In this document: in pieces, positions 8,941 through 17,669 of the stretch
Layout: the number at the start of each line of letters is the position of its first letter
Position numbering within the stretch: position 1 is the stretch's first letter
Assembly: GCF_029945965.1 (NCBI RefSeq)
Contig: NZ_JAQSDO010000015.1
Coordinates: forward strand, 1-64,000
From: Thermomonas sp.
GTDB lineage: Bacteria > Pseudomonadota > Gammaproteobacteria > Xanthomonadales > Xanthomonadaceae
Reading direction: 5' to 3'
DNA: 64,000 nt
Made by a program: the position numbers and the translations under genes
Notes under the pieces: generated by a model
What the model saw: the letters and a program-made list of their open reading frames with translations, nothing else
Told to the model about the DNA's origin: nothing
Database searches by the model: none

Positions 8941-10434
8941 ATGGCCGACCACGACTTGCGCGGCTTCCTCGACCGGCTGGAACGCGGCGGTCGCCTGCAG
9001 CGGATTCGGACGTCAGTCGACCCGGAGCTCGAATCGACTTCGCTATGCCTGCGCGCCTTGAAGTCGGGCGGTCCGGCACTACTGATGGAACAACCTGTCG
9101 GATCCCGGCATGCGTTGCTGGGCAACCTGTTCGGCCACCGCGACCGAATCGAGGCCGCACTCGCCGGGCGGCCAATCGCCAGCCTGCGCGAATTGGGCGA
9201 ACTGCTGGCCGCGATCAAGGAACCTCGCTGGCCGTCCAGCCTGAAGCAGGCGCTGTCGACCTGGCCCGAGCTTGCGCAACTTGCGCACGTGGCACCGCAG
9301 CGAGTACGCGAAGCCGCATTCGAACATGAAACATGGGTCGGCGATGACATCGATCTCGCGCGCCTGCCAATACAGCGCTGCTGGCCTGGCGATGTTGCCA
9401 AGCTCATCACCCTGGGACTGGTGATCACCCGCGGCACCCGCAAGCCGCGGCAAAATGTCGCCATCTACCGGATGCAGGTGATCGGACCCAACCGCGTGAT
9501 CATGCGTTGGTTGCCGCATCGCGGCGGCGCGCTGGATTACGCCGACTGGAAAGCCGACCATTCGGACAAGCCCTTCCCGGTGCTGGTGGCGATAGGCGCC
9601 GATCCGGCGACCACCCTGGCCGCGGTCGCGCCAGTGCCGGATACCTTGTCCGAGTACGAATTCGCCGGTTTGTTGCGTGGCCAGCGCACCCGCATCTGGC
9701 ACAGCACGCGCACTGGCCTGGATGCGCCGGCGGGCGCGGAAATGCTGATCGAAGGCGTGATCCATCCGGGCGATGAGGCGCTGGAAGGCCCGTTCGGCGA
9801 CCACACCGGCTATTACAACGCGCAGGCGATGTTCCCGGTGCTGACCATCGAGCGCATGTACCTGCGCCAGGATGCGATCTACCAAGGCAGCTACATGGGC
9901 CGCGCACCGTTCGACGAACCCTCGGTGCTCGCGCTGGCGTTGAACGAGATCTTCGTGCCGATCCTGCGCAAGGTGTTTCCGGAAATCGTCGACTTCTACC
10001 TGCCGCCGGAAGCGTGTTCGTACCGCATCGCGGTGGTCTCGATCCGCAAGCAATACGTCGGCCATGCACGGCGGATGATGATGGGCGTGTGGTCCTACCT
10101 GCGCCAGTTCACGTACACCAAGTTCGTGATCATCGTGGATGAGGACATCGACGTGCGCGACTGGTCGCAGGTGATCTGGGCGATGTCGACTCGGGTCGAT
10201 CCGGCGCGCGACACCATGCTGGTCGAGAACACCCCGATCGATTATCTCGATTTCGCCAGCCCGACACCGGGTATTGGCTCGAAACTCGGCATCGATGCGA
10301 CCAACAAATGGCCCGGCGAAACCAGCCGCAGCTGGAGCAAGCCGATCAGCCTGGATGCCGGCGTAGAAAAACGCGTCGATGCATTGTGGAAGCAGGTGGT
10401 GGCGGACGCCGCCGGCAAGGCGACGTCGCGCTAG
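8941..10434 (+). CDS. ubiD: UbiD-family decarboxylase (probably octaprenyl-hydroxybenzoate decarboxylase)
   Basis: Prenyl-FMN-dependent decarboxylase predicted to remove the carboxyl group of the prenylated 4-hydroxybenzoate intermediate of ubiquinone. The length of 497 residues equals that of E. coli UbiD, and UbiD-type stretches are visible (QNVAIYRMQVIG, HRGGALDYADWK, LEGPFGDHTGYYN, IDATNKWPGE near the C-terminus). The E-x-x-R catalytic region could not be verified residue by residue. A private Fnr box precedes it and ubiU/ubiV follow about 0.8 kb downstream, which favours the ubiquinone role over other UbiD-family substrates. UbiX, needed to make prenyl-FMN, is not in the window. Confidence 0.85.
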   Translation: MADHDLRGFLDRLERGGRLQRIRTSVDPELESTSLCLRALKSGGPALLMEQPVGSRHALLGNLFGHRDRIEAALAGRPIASLRELGELLAAIKEPRWPSSLKQALSTWPELAQLAHVAPQRVREAAFEHETWVGDDIDLARLPIQRCWPGDVAKLITLGLVITRGTRKPRQNVAIYRMQVIGPNRVIMRWLPHRGGALDYADWKADHSDKPFPVLVAIGADPATTLAAVAPVPDTLSEYEFAGLLRGQRTRIWHSTRTGLDAPAGAEMLIEGVIHPGDEALEGPFGDHTGYYNAQAMFPVLTIERMYLRQDAIYQGSYMGRAPFDEPSVLALALNEIFVPILRKVFPEIVDFYLPPEACSYRIAVVSIRKQYVGHARRMMMGVWSYLRQFTYTKFVIIVDEDIDVRDWSQVIWAMSTRVDPARDTMLVENTPIDYLDFASPTPGIGSKLGIDATNKWPGETSRSWSKPISLDAGVEKRVDALWKQVVADAAGKATSR

Positions 10435-10438
10435 GCGG

Positions 10439-11047
10439 TTATTCCGCCGGGGCGGTATCCGCCTGCCAGGTGGCGTCCTCGAACATGCGCGGGTACAGCG
10501 CCACTGCTTCGCGCATCGATGCGACCGGCGAGGTGTCGGCCGGGTTCGCCTTGATCGCGGCCGCACCGCTCATCAACGCTGCCAGCACGCCATGCAGGGC
10601 AGCGTCGGGCTCAGGTGTGAGCTTGCAGTTGGCGAACATGAAGTTGGCTGCATCCTGCACTTGCTGCGCGGCGGCAGTGGTCTGGGTGGCATCGAGATGG
10701 CCGCGTTCAGCATGCCCAAGCGCATCTACCGCGCGATGCATGCGTCGCATGCCGTCGCGCAGGGGCGCATCGCTGGGCCACGGAGTGGCCGGCGGGGTGG
10801 GGAGCGCTGCCGCCGTGGCATGGTCGGCGTGCTCGTCGTCCGCTGCGTGTTCGACAGCATCCTCGTGCATGGGCTGTGCGGCCGCGTCGTGGCCGCTTTC
10901 GGTAGCGGCCGGCGTGGCATTCGCGTGCGTCTCAGCCAGGACATCGGCGTGCTCGGCTTGGCTGCAACCACCAGTGATCGCAGCGATGGCCAATGCGAGC
11001 AGCGACAGGCGGAGGGGAGACAGACTGATGCGAGTGGAATTGGACAT
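10439..11047 (-). CDS. DnrO-like histidine-rich lipoprotein
   Basis: Predicted lipoprotein of 202 residues with a signal peptide ending in ITGGC. A low-complexity linker rich in His, Asp and Glu (roughly residues 27-75) is followed by a helical domain with LRDGMRRMHRAVDALGHAE and FANCKLTPEPDAALHG. This layout resembles proteins named DnrO in denitrifiers, from memory rather than a search. The His/Asp/Glu tract suggests metal binding in the periplasm. The start chosen is the ATG before SNSTRISLS, which gives a normal signal peptide. It is transcribed away from ubiU, and an Fnr box lies between the two genes. Function unknown. Confidence 0.75.
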   Translation of the reverse strand: MSNSTRISLSPLRLSLLALAIAAITGGCSQAEHADVLAETHANATPAATESGHDAAAQPMHEDAVEHAADDEHADHATAAALPTPPATPWPSDAPLRDGMRRMHRAVDALGHAERGHLDATQTTAAAQQVQDAANFMFANCKLTPEPDAALHGVLAALMSGAAAIKANPADTSPVASMREAVALYPRMFEDATWQADTAPAE

Positions 11048-11115
11048 GCATACCTCGTGCGGGAATGCCCGCGTCTGATGAACGTCCATGCTATGCGCAG
11101 GTGATGCGGTTCGAC

Positions 11116-11129
11116 CTGATCCAGATCAA
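11116..11129. promoter_or_regulatory. Fnr-type box between divergent DnrO-like gene and ubiU
   Basis: CTGATCCAGATCAA. At -41.5 spacing it would place starts near 11164 for ubiU (37-base leader) and near 11081 for the lipoprotein (34-base leader), so one box could serve both directions. Confidence 0.65.
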
Positions 11130-11200
11130 CGACGCGCGCGATGCCGGCGTCGACCATGCCCTGATTGATCCTGACAACGTCGTCGCAGCCTGGAGCGAGC

Positions 11201-12199
11201 ATGCAACTGGTATGTCCCGCCGGCAACCTGCCGGCCCTGAAGGCGGCGGTCGAGGCCGGTGCAAACGCCGTGTATGCGGGTTTCCGCGACCAGACCAATG
11301 CGCGTGCCTTCCCCGGCCTGAACTTCAATGACGATGAACTCAAGGCCGGCATCGCGTTCGCGCATGCACGCGGTGCCAAGGTCTACCTGGCATTGAACAC
11401 CTATCCGGACAGCGTGCACCTGCCGCAGTGGCATGCAGCGGTGGATCGCGCTGCAGAATTTGGCTGCGATGCCATTATCGTTGCCGAAATGGCGGTGCTC
11501 GATTACGCCGCGCGTACCTATCCGACGCTGCCACGGCATCTGTCGGTACAGGGTTCGGCCACTACAGAGCCGGCGCTGCGCTATGCGTACGAGCGGTTCG
11601 GGATTGCCCGCGCGGTGTTGCCGAGGGTCCTATCGATCCAGCAGGTCGAGCGCCTGTGCGAACGTGCGCCGATTCCGCTGGAAGTGTTCGCATTCGGCAG
11701 CCTGTGCATCATGGTCGAAGGACGCTGCCAGCTGTCGAGCTATGTCACCGGTGCCTCGCCGAACCGGCATGGCGTGTGTTCACCAGCGAAGTTCGTGCGT
11801 TGGGATGAGCACGATGATGGCCGCCGCAGCGTCCGTCTCAACGATGTGCTGATCGACAAATTCGAGCCGGCCGAACCGGCCGGCTATCCCACCGTGTGCA
11901 AGGGTCGCTTCGATGTCGGTGGCGAGATCTTCCATGCGCTGGAGGAGCCGACCAGCCTCAACACTATCGAACTGATTCCGCGGCTGGCACAAGCCGGCGT
12001 GGCAGCGCTGAAGATCGAGGGCCGACAACGCGGGATTGCCTACGTGGGCGCTGTGACCAAGACCTGGCGCGCAGCGCTGGACCGCTACCGCGATCACCCG
12101 GATGGATGGGCACCTGACGCGGAAGGGCAACGCACGCTCTCGGCGCAGTCCGAAGGCCACCAGACCACCTTGGGTCCCTATCACCGTGCCTGGCATTGA
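11201..12199 (+). CDS. ubiU: O2-independent ubiquinone hydroxylation protein UbiU (U32 family)
   Basis: UbiU and UbiV form a complex that hydroxylates the ubiquinone ring without oxygen. The 332-residue protein starts MQLVCPAGNLPALKAAVEAG. The four [4Fe-4S] ligands are at Cys169, Cys176, Cys193 and Cys233, almost exactly the E. coli positions (169, 176, 193, 232), and lie in CIMVEGRCQLSSYVTG, NRHGVCSPAKF and YPTVCKGRF. The ATG at 11201 is chosen because U32 proteins start with this M-L-CPAG motif. The stop is four bases before the ubiV ATG. It was long classed as a U32 peptidase; the cysteines and partner gene favour UbiU. Confidence 0.95.
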   Translation: MQLVCPAGNLPALKAAVEAGANAVYAGFRDQTNARAFPGLNFNDDELKAGIAFAHARGAKVYLALNTYPDSVHLPQWHAAVDRAAEFGCDAIIVAEMAVLDYAARTYPTLPRHLSVQGSATTEPALRYAYERFGIARAVLPRVLSIQQVERLCERAPIPLEVFAFGSLCIMVEGRCQLSSYVTGASPNRHGVCSPAKFVRWDEHDDGRRSVRLNDVLIDKFEPAEPAGYPTVCKGRFDVGGEIFHALEEPTSLNTIELIPRLAQAGVAALKIEGRQRGIAYVGAVTKTWRAALDRYRDHPDGWAPDAEGQRTLSAQSEGHQTTLGPYHRAWH

Positions 12200-12203
12200 T
12201 GCG

Positions 12204-13085
12204 ATGAAACTCAGCCTCGGACCCCTGCAATATTTCTGGCCGCGCGAGCGCACCCTGGCGTTCTACCGCGAGGCCATGGATTGGCCGGTGGACACGATTT
12301 ACCTCGGCGAAACCGTGTGCAGCAAGCGCCGCGAGATCGGCACCCGCGAGTGGATCGAGCTTGCCGATCAGATCGCCGAAACCGGCAAGGACGTGGTGCT
12401 GTCCAGCTTGTCCTTGATCGAGGCTGAATCCGAACTCGGCGTGCTGGCACGACTGGTTGCCCACGGTCGTTTCTGGATCGAAGCCAACGATCTGTCCGCG
12501 GTGCAGTTGTGCCGCAGCGCGGGACTGCCGTTCGTGGCCGGGCCGACCTTGAACATCTACAACCAGCGTGCACTGGCAATGTTGGTCGAGGATGGCCTGC
12601 GGCGCTGGGTGCCCGGTGTCGAACAGGGTCATACGCTGATTTCAGAATTGCGCGATGCACTGGTCGAAGAAGGCGGTGTAATGCCCGAGCTCGAGGTGAT
12701 CGCCTGGGGCCGGTTGCCACTGGCGTTTTCGGCGCGCTGCTTCACTGCGCGTGCGCTGGACGTGCCCAAGGATCAATGCGGGTTCCGCTGCATCGATTAT
12801 CCCGACGGCATGCCGCTGGCCACCCGCGAAGGCAGGCCGTTCCTGCGCATCAACGGCATCCAGGTACAGGGCGAAGAAGTGACCGACCTCGCACCCGAAT
12901 GGGAGGAGCTGTGCACGCTCGGCGTCGACATGCTGCGCCTGTATCCGCAGATCGAGGGCATGCAGGAAGTGGTTGCACGATTCGACACGCTACGTCGCAC
13001 CCACGAGATCCCTGCGCGGCTCGGTGCCCGCAACGGCTACTGGTATGGCGAGGCTGGGATGCGCATGGGTGAAACGTCGGCCTGA
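12204..13085 (+). CDS. ubiV: O2-independent ubiquinone hydroxylation protein UbiV (U32 family)
   Basis: Partner of UbiU, 293 residues (E. coli 292). Fe-S ligands are visible at Cys39 (GETVCSKRR), Cys179 (FSARCFTAR), Cys192 and Cys196 (DQCGFRC), within one residue of the E. coli set (39, 180, 193, 197). The start KLSLGPLQYFWPRE is typical. The gene follows ubiU by four bases, so the two are co-transcribed, probably from the Fnr-controlled promoter upstream of ubiU. It converges on nadB. Confidence 0.95.
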   Translation: MKLSLGPLQYFWPRERTLAFYREAMDWPVDTIYLGETVCSKRREIGTREWIELADQIAETGKDVVLSSLSLIEAESELGVLARLVAHGRFWIEANDLSAVQLCRSAGLPFVAGPTLNIYNQRALAMLVEDGLRRWVPGVEQGHTLISELRDALVEEGGVMPELEVIAWGRLPLAFSARCFTARALDVPKDQCGFRCIDYPDGMPLATREGRPFLRINGIQVQGEEVTDLAPEWEELCTLGVDMLRLYPQIEGMQEVVARFDTLRRTHEIPARLGARNGYWYGEAGMRMGETSA

Positions 13086-13148
13086 GCGCACGTCATCCAT
13101 TCGTGTAAGCCGGTCCGGCGATCCCAGTCCAGTATCAGGTTGATACCA

Positions 13149-14630
13149 TCACGCCGCGGTCGTTGCAGCGGATGATGACGTGATCACCTCGTCGGTGCGC
13201 CAGTGCGCACCAATGCTGGCCTGGCGTCGGTAGGCGCAAGCGAGAATCGACTGCCCCAGGCGCGCTTGCCAGCCGCGTCCTGCGAGTGGTGCAAGGGTTT
13301 CGCTGGCCTCGCGCAAGCCCTTCGCCGTGCGGATTGGACCAGCCGCATGGCCCATCGCGTCGCGCAGCAGTTGCATGGCTTCATGGTCCAGGCATGGTCC
13401 GCACATGACCAGTTCCAGCGCGGCCACTGCATCATTGCTCGCATGCGACGAAGCAGCAGGTTGCTTGCCCAGGTACGCGCCCAGACGACGCCCGAACACC
13501 ACGCACTCCAACAGCGAATTGCTGGCCAGCCGGTTGGCGCCGTGGACGCCGCTGCAGGCGATCTCGCCCGCGGCATGTAGCCCGGGAATGCTGGTGCGGC
13601 CGATGTCGTCGGTCTGCAATCCGCCCATGTGAAAATGCGCCGCCGTGGTGACCGGAATCGGCATCCAGCGTGGATCGATGCCGTGCTGGAGACAAGCCGC
13701 CAGTACCGTCGGGAACATGCGCGGCCAGTCGATTGCCAGCCCGCTTGCATCCAGGGTGACCGCGCCGGTTTCGCGCCGCGCTTGCCAGACACGACGAGCC
13801 ACGATGTCGCGCGGTGCCAGGTCGCCCAGTGGGTGTGCATCGGCCATCACCAGCCGGCCTGTGCCATCGCGCAGGCGCGCGCCTGCACCGCGCAAGGCCT
13901 CGGTGACCAGCGGCAGCGAGCCTGCGCCAACGTCCAGCGCGGTTGGATGGAACTGCACGAATTCCAGGTCACGCGATGCTGCACCCGCGGCAAGCGCCAG
14001 CGCCAAGCCGGCGCCATTGGCGCCCGGCGGGTTAGTGGTGGAAGGGAATAATGCGCCGATGCCACCCGTCGCCAGCACTACATCCGATCCGAGCAGCGTC
14101 TGGCTGCTTCCGCCGTTGTCCACGTGCACGCCAGCGATGCGCCCGCCGCGTCGTATCAGGCCATCGACCTCGACATCGCTGCGCCATTCGATATGCGTGG
14201 CCGCGGCGACGGCAGCGGCCAGCATAGTGGTGACGCGCAGCCCGGTGGCATCGCCGCCGGCATGCACGATACGCGCAACCCCGTGGCCACCTTCGCGACC
14301 AAGTTGCAGGTTGCCGTCTCCATCATTGTCGAATGCCACACCCTGCGCTTGCAGCCAGTGGATGCTGGCCGGCGCGATTGTGGCCAACAGTTGCACGCAG
14401 TGTGAGTCGTTGTGCCCTGCGCCGGCGCGCATGGTGTCCGCGACATGGGCTTCGATGGTATCTGCGTTGTCCATTGCCGCCGCGATGCCGCCCTGCGCAA
14501 GCATGCTCGCGCTGCCCACTCCATCCCGGCGGCGGCTAAGCAGCAGCACCGGCCTGGGCGCCGCAGCCAGCGCCGTGCATAACCCGGCAATACCGCTACC
14601 AACCACGATGATCGGCCAATCACGCACCAT
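13149..14630 (-). CDS. nadB: L-aspartate oxidase
   Basis: Flavoenzyme that oxidises L-aspartate to iminoaspartate, the first step of de novo NAD synthesis; it can use fumarate instead of oxygen when oxygen is absent. The 493-residue protein has the N-terminal FAD-binding motif VVGSGIAGLCTALAA (residues 9-23), the flavoprotein blocks DLAPRDIVARRVW and HFHMGGLQTDD, and GLHAAGEIACSGVHGANRLA. It is slightly shorter than E. coli NadB (540) at the C-terminus. The ATG overlaps the nadA stop as ATGA. It is the last gene of the leftward operon headed by the Fnr box at 18583. Confidence 0.94.
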   Translation of the reverse strand: MVRDWPIIVVGSGIAGLCTALAAAPRPVLLLSRRRDGVGSASMLAQGGIAAAMDNADTIEAHVADTMRAGAGHNDSHCVQLLATIAPASIHWLQAQGVAFDNDGDGNLQLGREGGHGVARIVHAGGDATGLRVTTMLAAAVAAATHIEWRSDVEVDGLIRRGGRIAGVHVDNGGSSQTLLGSDVVLATGGIGALFPSTTNPPGANGAGLALALAAGAASRDLEFVQFHPTALDVGAGSLPLVTEALRGAGARLRDGTGRLVMADAHPLGDLAPRDIVARRVWQARRETGAVTLDASGLAIDWPRMFPTVLAACLQHGIDPRWMPIPVTTAAHFHMGGLQTDDIGRTSIPGLHAAGEIACSGVHGANRLASNSLLECVVFGRRLGAYLGKQPAASSHASNDAVAALELVMCGPCLDHEAMQLLRDAMGHAAGPIRTAKGLREASETLAPLAGRGWQARLGQSILACAYRRQASIGAHWRTDEVITSSSAATTAA

Positions 14631-15679
14631 CAGATGCGTTCGCGACGGCCTACCGCCAGCATCCGTTCGAGCGCTGCGCGTGCGCGCACCGACACATCGT
14701 GTGCGACCACGACTTCATGTTTGAGGTCGCGCAGGCAGGCATGGATATTCGGCAAGGTGATCCGCTTCATGTGCGGACACAGGTTGCAGGGTTTGATGAA
14801 TTCGACATTCGGGAACTGGTTGCGCAGGTTGTCGGCCATCGAGCACTCGGTAATCATCGCCACCCGTCGCGGTTGTTCCTTTTCCAGCCACTTGCCCATC
14901 GCCGATGTTGATCCGACGAAATCGGCCTCTGCCAGCACCTCTGGCGCACACTCCGGGTGCGCGACGATCTTTGCATCGAAACGCTCGCGGGTATGCCTCG
15001 CTTCCATTGCGGTGAACTTTTCGTGCACCTCGCACTGGCCGTGCCACAGCACAAGTTCGACCTGGGTCTGGGTTGCCACCCAACTGCCGAGGTAGCGATC
15101 CGGCAGGAAGATGACCTTGTCCACGCCCATTGCCTCGACCATCTGTACGGCATTGGCCGAGGTGCAGCAGGCATCGGATTCAGCCTTCACTTCGGCCGAG
15201 GTGTTGACGTAGCTGACCACCGGCACGCCCGGGTGGCGTTCGCGCAATGCCCGCACGTCCGCGGCGGTGATCGAAGACGCCAGTGAACAGCCCGCCTCCA
15301 GATCCGGGATCAGCACGGTCTTGTCCGGCGCCAGGATCTTGGCGCTCTCGGCCATGAAGTGCACGCCGCACAGCACGATCAGATCGCTGTCGCAGTCGGC
15401 CGCCGCTTGTGCCAATGCCAGCGAGTCGCCGGTGATATCGGCCACGCCGTGGAAGATCTCCGGCGACTGGTAGCTGTGCGCCATGATCACCGCGCCGCGC
15501 TGCTGCTTCAGCTGCCGGATCGCATCGATCCATGGCAGGTGCAGCGGCACCTCCAGGCATGGCAAGAGCTGTGCCAGCGTGTCTGCCAGCGTGGCGTATT
15601 CCTGTTCAAGGCCGGAGCGCCATCGTGGCGATGCCGGCAGGGAAGAGTCGGTCATGGTTTGTCGCAAGGTTTGGGTCAT
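14630..15679 (-). CDS. nadA: Quinolinate synthase A
   Basis: [4Fe-4S] enzyme that condenses iminoaspartate with dihydroxyacetone phosphate to quinolinate. It has 349 residues. Cluster cysteines are visible in VLCGVHFMAESAKI, ESDACCTSANA and KPCNLCPHMKRITLP. The ATG at 15679 is chosen because it overlaps the preceding stop (ATGA) and an upstream extension would run inside the UbiT fusion gene. It is translationally coupled on both sides. The oxygen-labile cluster fits an anaerobic operon. Confidence 0.95.
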   Translation of the reverse strand: MTQTLRQTMTDSSLPASPRWRSGLEQEYATLADTLAQLLPCLEVPLHLPWIDAIRQLKQQRGAVIMAHSYQSPEIFHGVADITGDSLALAQAAADCDSDLIVLCGVHFMAESAKILAPDKTVLIPDLEAGCSLASSITAADVRALRERHPGVPVVSYVNTSAEVKAESDACCTSANAVQMVEAMGVDKVIFLPDRYLGSWVATQTQVELVLWHGQCEVHEKFTAMEARHTRERFDAKIVAHPECAPEVLAEADFVGSTSAMGKWLEKEQPRRVAMITECSMADNLRNQFPNVEFIKPCNLCPHMKRITLPNIHACLRDLKHEVVVAHDVSVRARAALERMLAVGRRERI

Positions 15680-16551
15680 GCCTCGCCGCGATGCGCAGCG
15701 CGGGCTGCACGCGCCAGTCGAGCGCCGCGGTTCAGGCCAATGCGCAGGCCCAGCGGAACAGATTCCCACGGGAGGCGTTCCAGCAGGTTGCGCACTGTCA
15801 GGCCGAGCTCGGTATCTCCGGTCAGCATCAGGCGACGCTGGAAGAACAAGGTGTCGGCATCTTCCAGGCGACTGGCCAGCAACAGCAGGTCGGTGGTGGT
15901 GCCGCGCACGCTGGCTTCGGCAGGTTCATTGCAGACCACCAGCCGGTTGTCCCTGCACTCGATTACCCAGCGCAGGTCGAGATCGGTGACTTCGATGCCC
16001 AGTCGTCGTCCTTGCATGAATTCAAACTCGCCTTCTGCCAGCGGCGCAGCCAGCACCCGTGCCATCGCCCGTTCCAGCAACTGCCCACGCAGGTGCTCGG
16101 GCACCAGCCGCAACAATGGCGCCAGCCGGGCGGGCGGCGGCAGGCAGCGCAGCAACCATTGGCTGCCCGCAGTGGGTGATGTCGATGTCGAAGCGTGTGA
16201 TGTACTCATGTTGAGCGTGAGCATGCCGCGTTGGACGGGCGGCTGTCGTTGATCCAGGTCATCCGCAAGCCCCTGCTGCCGGCAGGCATCGGCGATGGCA
16301 AGATCGATCAGCCGCTGCGCGGTGGCGTCCGAGAGGCCCAGGCGACGTGCCAGTCTTCTTGCCCGCGCATGCACCTGCGCTTCGCGAGTGTGGTCGCGCG
16401 CGGCTTGGCCAGTCGTGTGCTTGAGCCTGGCTGCGCGTCGTACCAGCGCACCACGACCCGCAAGCAGGGCCAGCAACGCATCGTCGACAGCATCGATCGC
16501 ATGGCGCACGCCAGCTAATGCCGGTGCCGGGTGGTGGGGCATTGGCGCCAT
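15676..16551 (-). CDS. ubiT: Chorismate mutase (AroQ)-UbiT fusion protein
   Basis: A 291-residue fusion. Residues about 12-95 are an AroQ-type chorismate mutase domain that aligns without gaps to the E. coli PheA mutase: Arg16, Arg33, Lys44, Asp53, Arg56, Glu57 and Gln93 stand for Arg11, Arg28, Lys39, Asp48, Arg51, Glu52 and Gln88; Ser84 is replaced by Ala89. Residues about 116-291 are an SCP2-type UbiT, with the stretches EFEFMQGRRLGIEVTDLDL and DADTLFFQRRLMLTGDTELG nearly as in E. coli UbiT, the lipid-binding accessory factor of O2-independent ubiquinone synthesis. The frame is unbroken, and internal ATGs in the linker lack a ribosome-binding site, so a true fusion is likely. Both ends overlap neighbours as ATGA. 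The role of the mutase domain is unknown. Confidence 0.9.
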   Translation of the reverse strand: MAPMPHHPAPALAGVRHAIDAVDDALLALLAGRGALVRRAARLKHTTGQAARDHTREAQVHARARRLARRLGLSDATAQRLIDLAIADACRQQGLADDLDQRQPPVQRGMLTLNMSTSHASTSTSPTAGSQWLLRCLPPPARLAPLLRLVPEHLRGQLLERAMARVLAAPLAEGEFEFMQGRRLGIEVTDLDLRWVIECRDNRLVVCNEPAEASVRGTTTDLLLLASRLEDADTLFFQRRLMLTGDTELGLTVRNLLERLPWESVPLGLRIGLNRGARLARAARAAHRGEA

Positions 16552-17636
16552 CACGTGGCGACCGATCCGGGTCGATGCAGCTTCCAGATTGCGTGCAACA
16601 TCCCAAGGAGCGTGCCCAACCATGCCGCCAGGGCAATTGCGAGGAACACCCCCGGCACCCAGTTCAGGAAGTCGAACTCCAGAGCTCTCAACATGGCATG
16701 GGTAGCTGCGGCGTACATGCCTAAGGGGAACACCGCGCCCCAATACAGTGGGTCGTAGCGCAGCGGGAAACGACGATAGAAGTGACGCCAGATTCCCAGT
16801 ACCAGCAGCATCGGGATCCACCAGGTTCCGGTGGCCCAATAGAAAACGGTGAAGCCCTTGATGAAGGGTTGCAGCGACAGCAGGAACGGCGCGTGTTCGA
16901 CGTTGACGATCAGCAGCGAACCGGCGAGGGTGGAAATCGCCATCGCGCCCATGTTGATCCAGTACGGCGGCGACAGGTCACCGGGTTCGAAGGTGAAGAA
17001 GGTATAGCGGTAGAAGATCAGCGACATCATCCATATGTAGAGCATCCCGCCCCACAGCCACATCGACAGCGCGAAGAAATTCAGCTCAAGTTTCCAAGGC
17101 TGGCCGATGCGTGCGGCCAGCAACGCACCCAGCACGGCAATTGATTGGGTAGCAACAACCGCCAGCAACCAACCGCCATTGATGCCGTTCTCCAGGCGCG
17201 GCTTGCTGCGCTTGACCGTGAAAATGGTGAAGATGGTGTAGGTCAGGACAATCCACAACGTGATCGCCAGCCACCACAGCCCCAGTGCCAGGTTCAGGTT
17301 CTCGCCCAGCAGCAGGCATTGGCTTCCGAGCACGCTGGTGGCGGCCACGCTGGTGAAATAGCCGGGTGCGCGGAGGTGGTCGACGATGTCATCCAGCATC
17401 GCCTTGCGGTGCCACAGCAGGCGCAGCCCGAACAGAGCCCATACCACCACATAGAACACCCAGTTGATCGCGTACAACGCCCGCGCAAGCGATTCGAAAC
17501 CCAGCCGGTAAGCCGCGATGGAAATGATGCCGGTCGACATCACCATCGCGAAATACGCGGGTGACAGGCCTGCCAGTCCGGGTAGCCGCAGCGACAGGCG
17601 TGTCATCGGCGATGCAGCATTGGGCGCGGAAGGCAT
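16551..17636 (-). CDS. TDT-family (TehA/SLAC1-like) membrane transporter
   Basis: A 361-residue integral membrane protein with about ten hydrophobic segments and the start GLSPAYFAMVMSTGIISIAA (near residues 23-42), typical of the tellurite-resistance/dicarboxylate transporter and SLAC1 anion-channel superfamily. AGGA lies a suitable distance upstream of the ATG. Its stop overlaps the UbiT fusion start by one base. The substrate is unknown; an anion such as nitrite, nitrate or a dicarboxylate is conceivable from the operon but is not shown by the sequence. Confidence 0.82.
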   Translation of the reverse strand: MPSAPNAASPMTRLSLRLPGLAGLSPAYFAMVMSTGIISIAAYRLGFESLARALYAINWVFYVVVWALFGLRLLWHRKAMLDDIVDHLRAPGYFTSVAATSVLGSQCLLLGENLNLALGLWWLAITLWIVLTYTIFTIFTVKRSKPRLENGINGGWLLAVVATQSIAVLGALLAARIGQPWKLELNFFALSMWLWGGMLYIWMMSLIFYRYTFFTFEPGDLSPPYWINMGAMAISTLAGSLLIVNVEHAPFLLSLQPFIKGFTVFYWATGTWWIPMLLVLGIWRHFYRRFPLRYDPLYWGAVFPLGMYAAATHAMLRALEFDFLNWVPGVFLAIALAAWLGTLLGMLHAIWKLHRPGSVAT

Positions 17637-17669
17637 GGGCGTCCTGTTGTCGGATGCACCGGATGTCGA

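Noticed and set aside
11165-11178. Second Fnr site (TTGATCCTGACAAC) next to ubiU
   Set aside because: Only the left half is good and it lies at the predicted transcript start.
13132-13146. Palindrome GTATCAGGTTGATAC between converging ubiV and nadB
   Set aside because: Half-sites are in the inverse order for an Fnr box and the stem is too short, with no T run, to be called a terminator.
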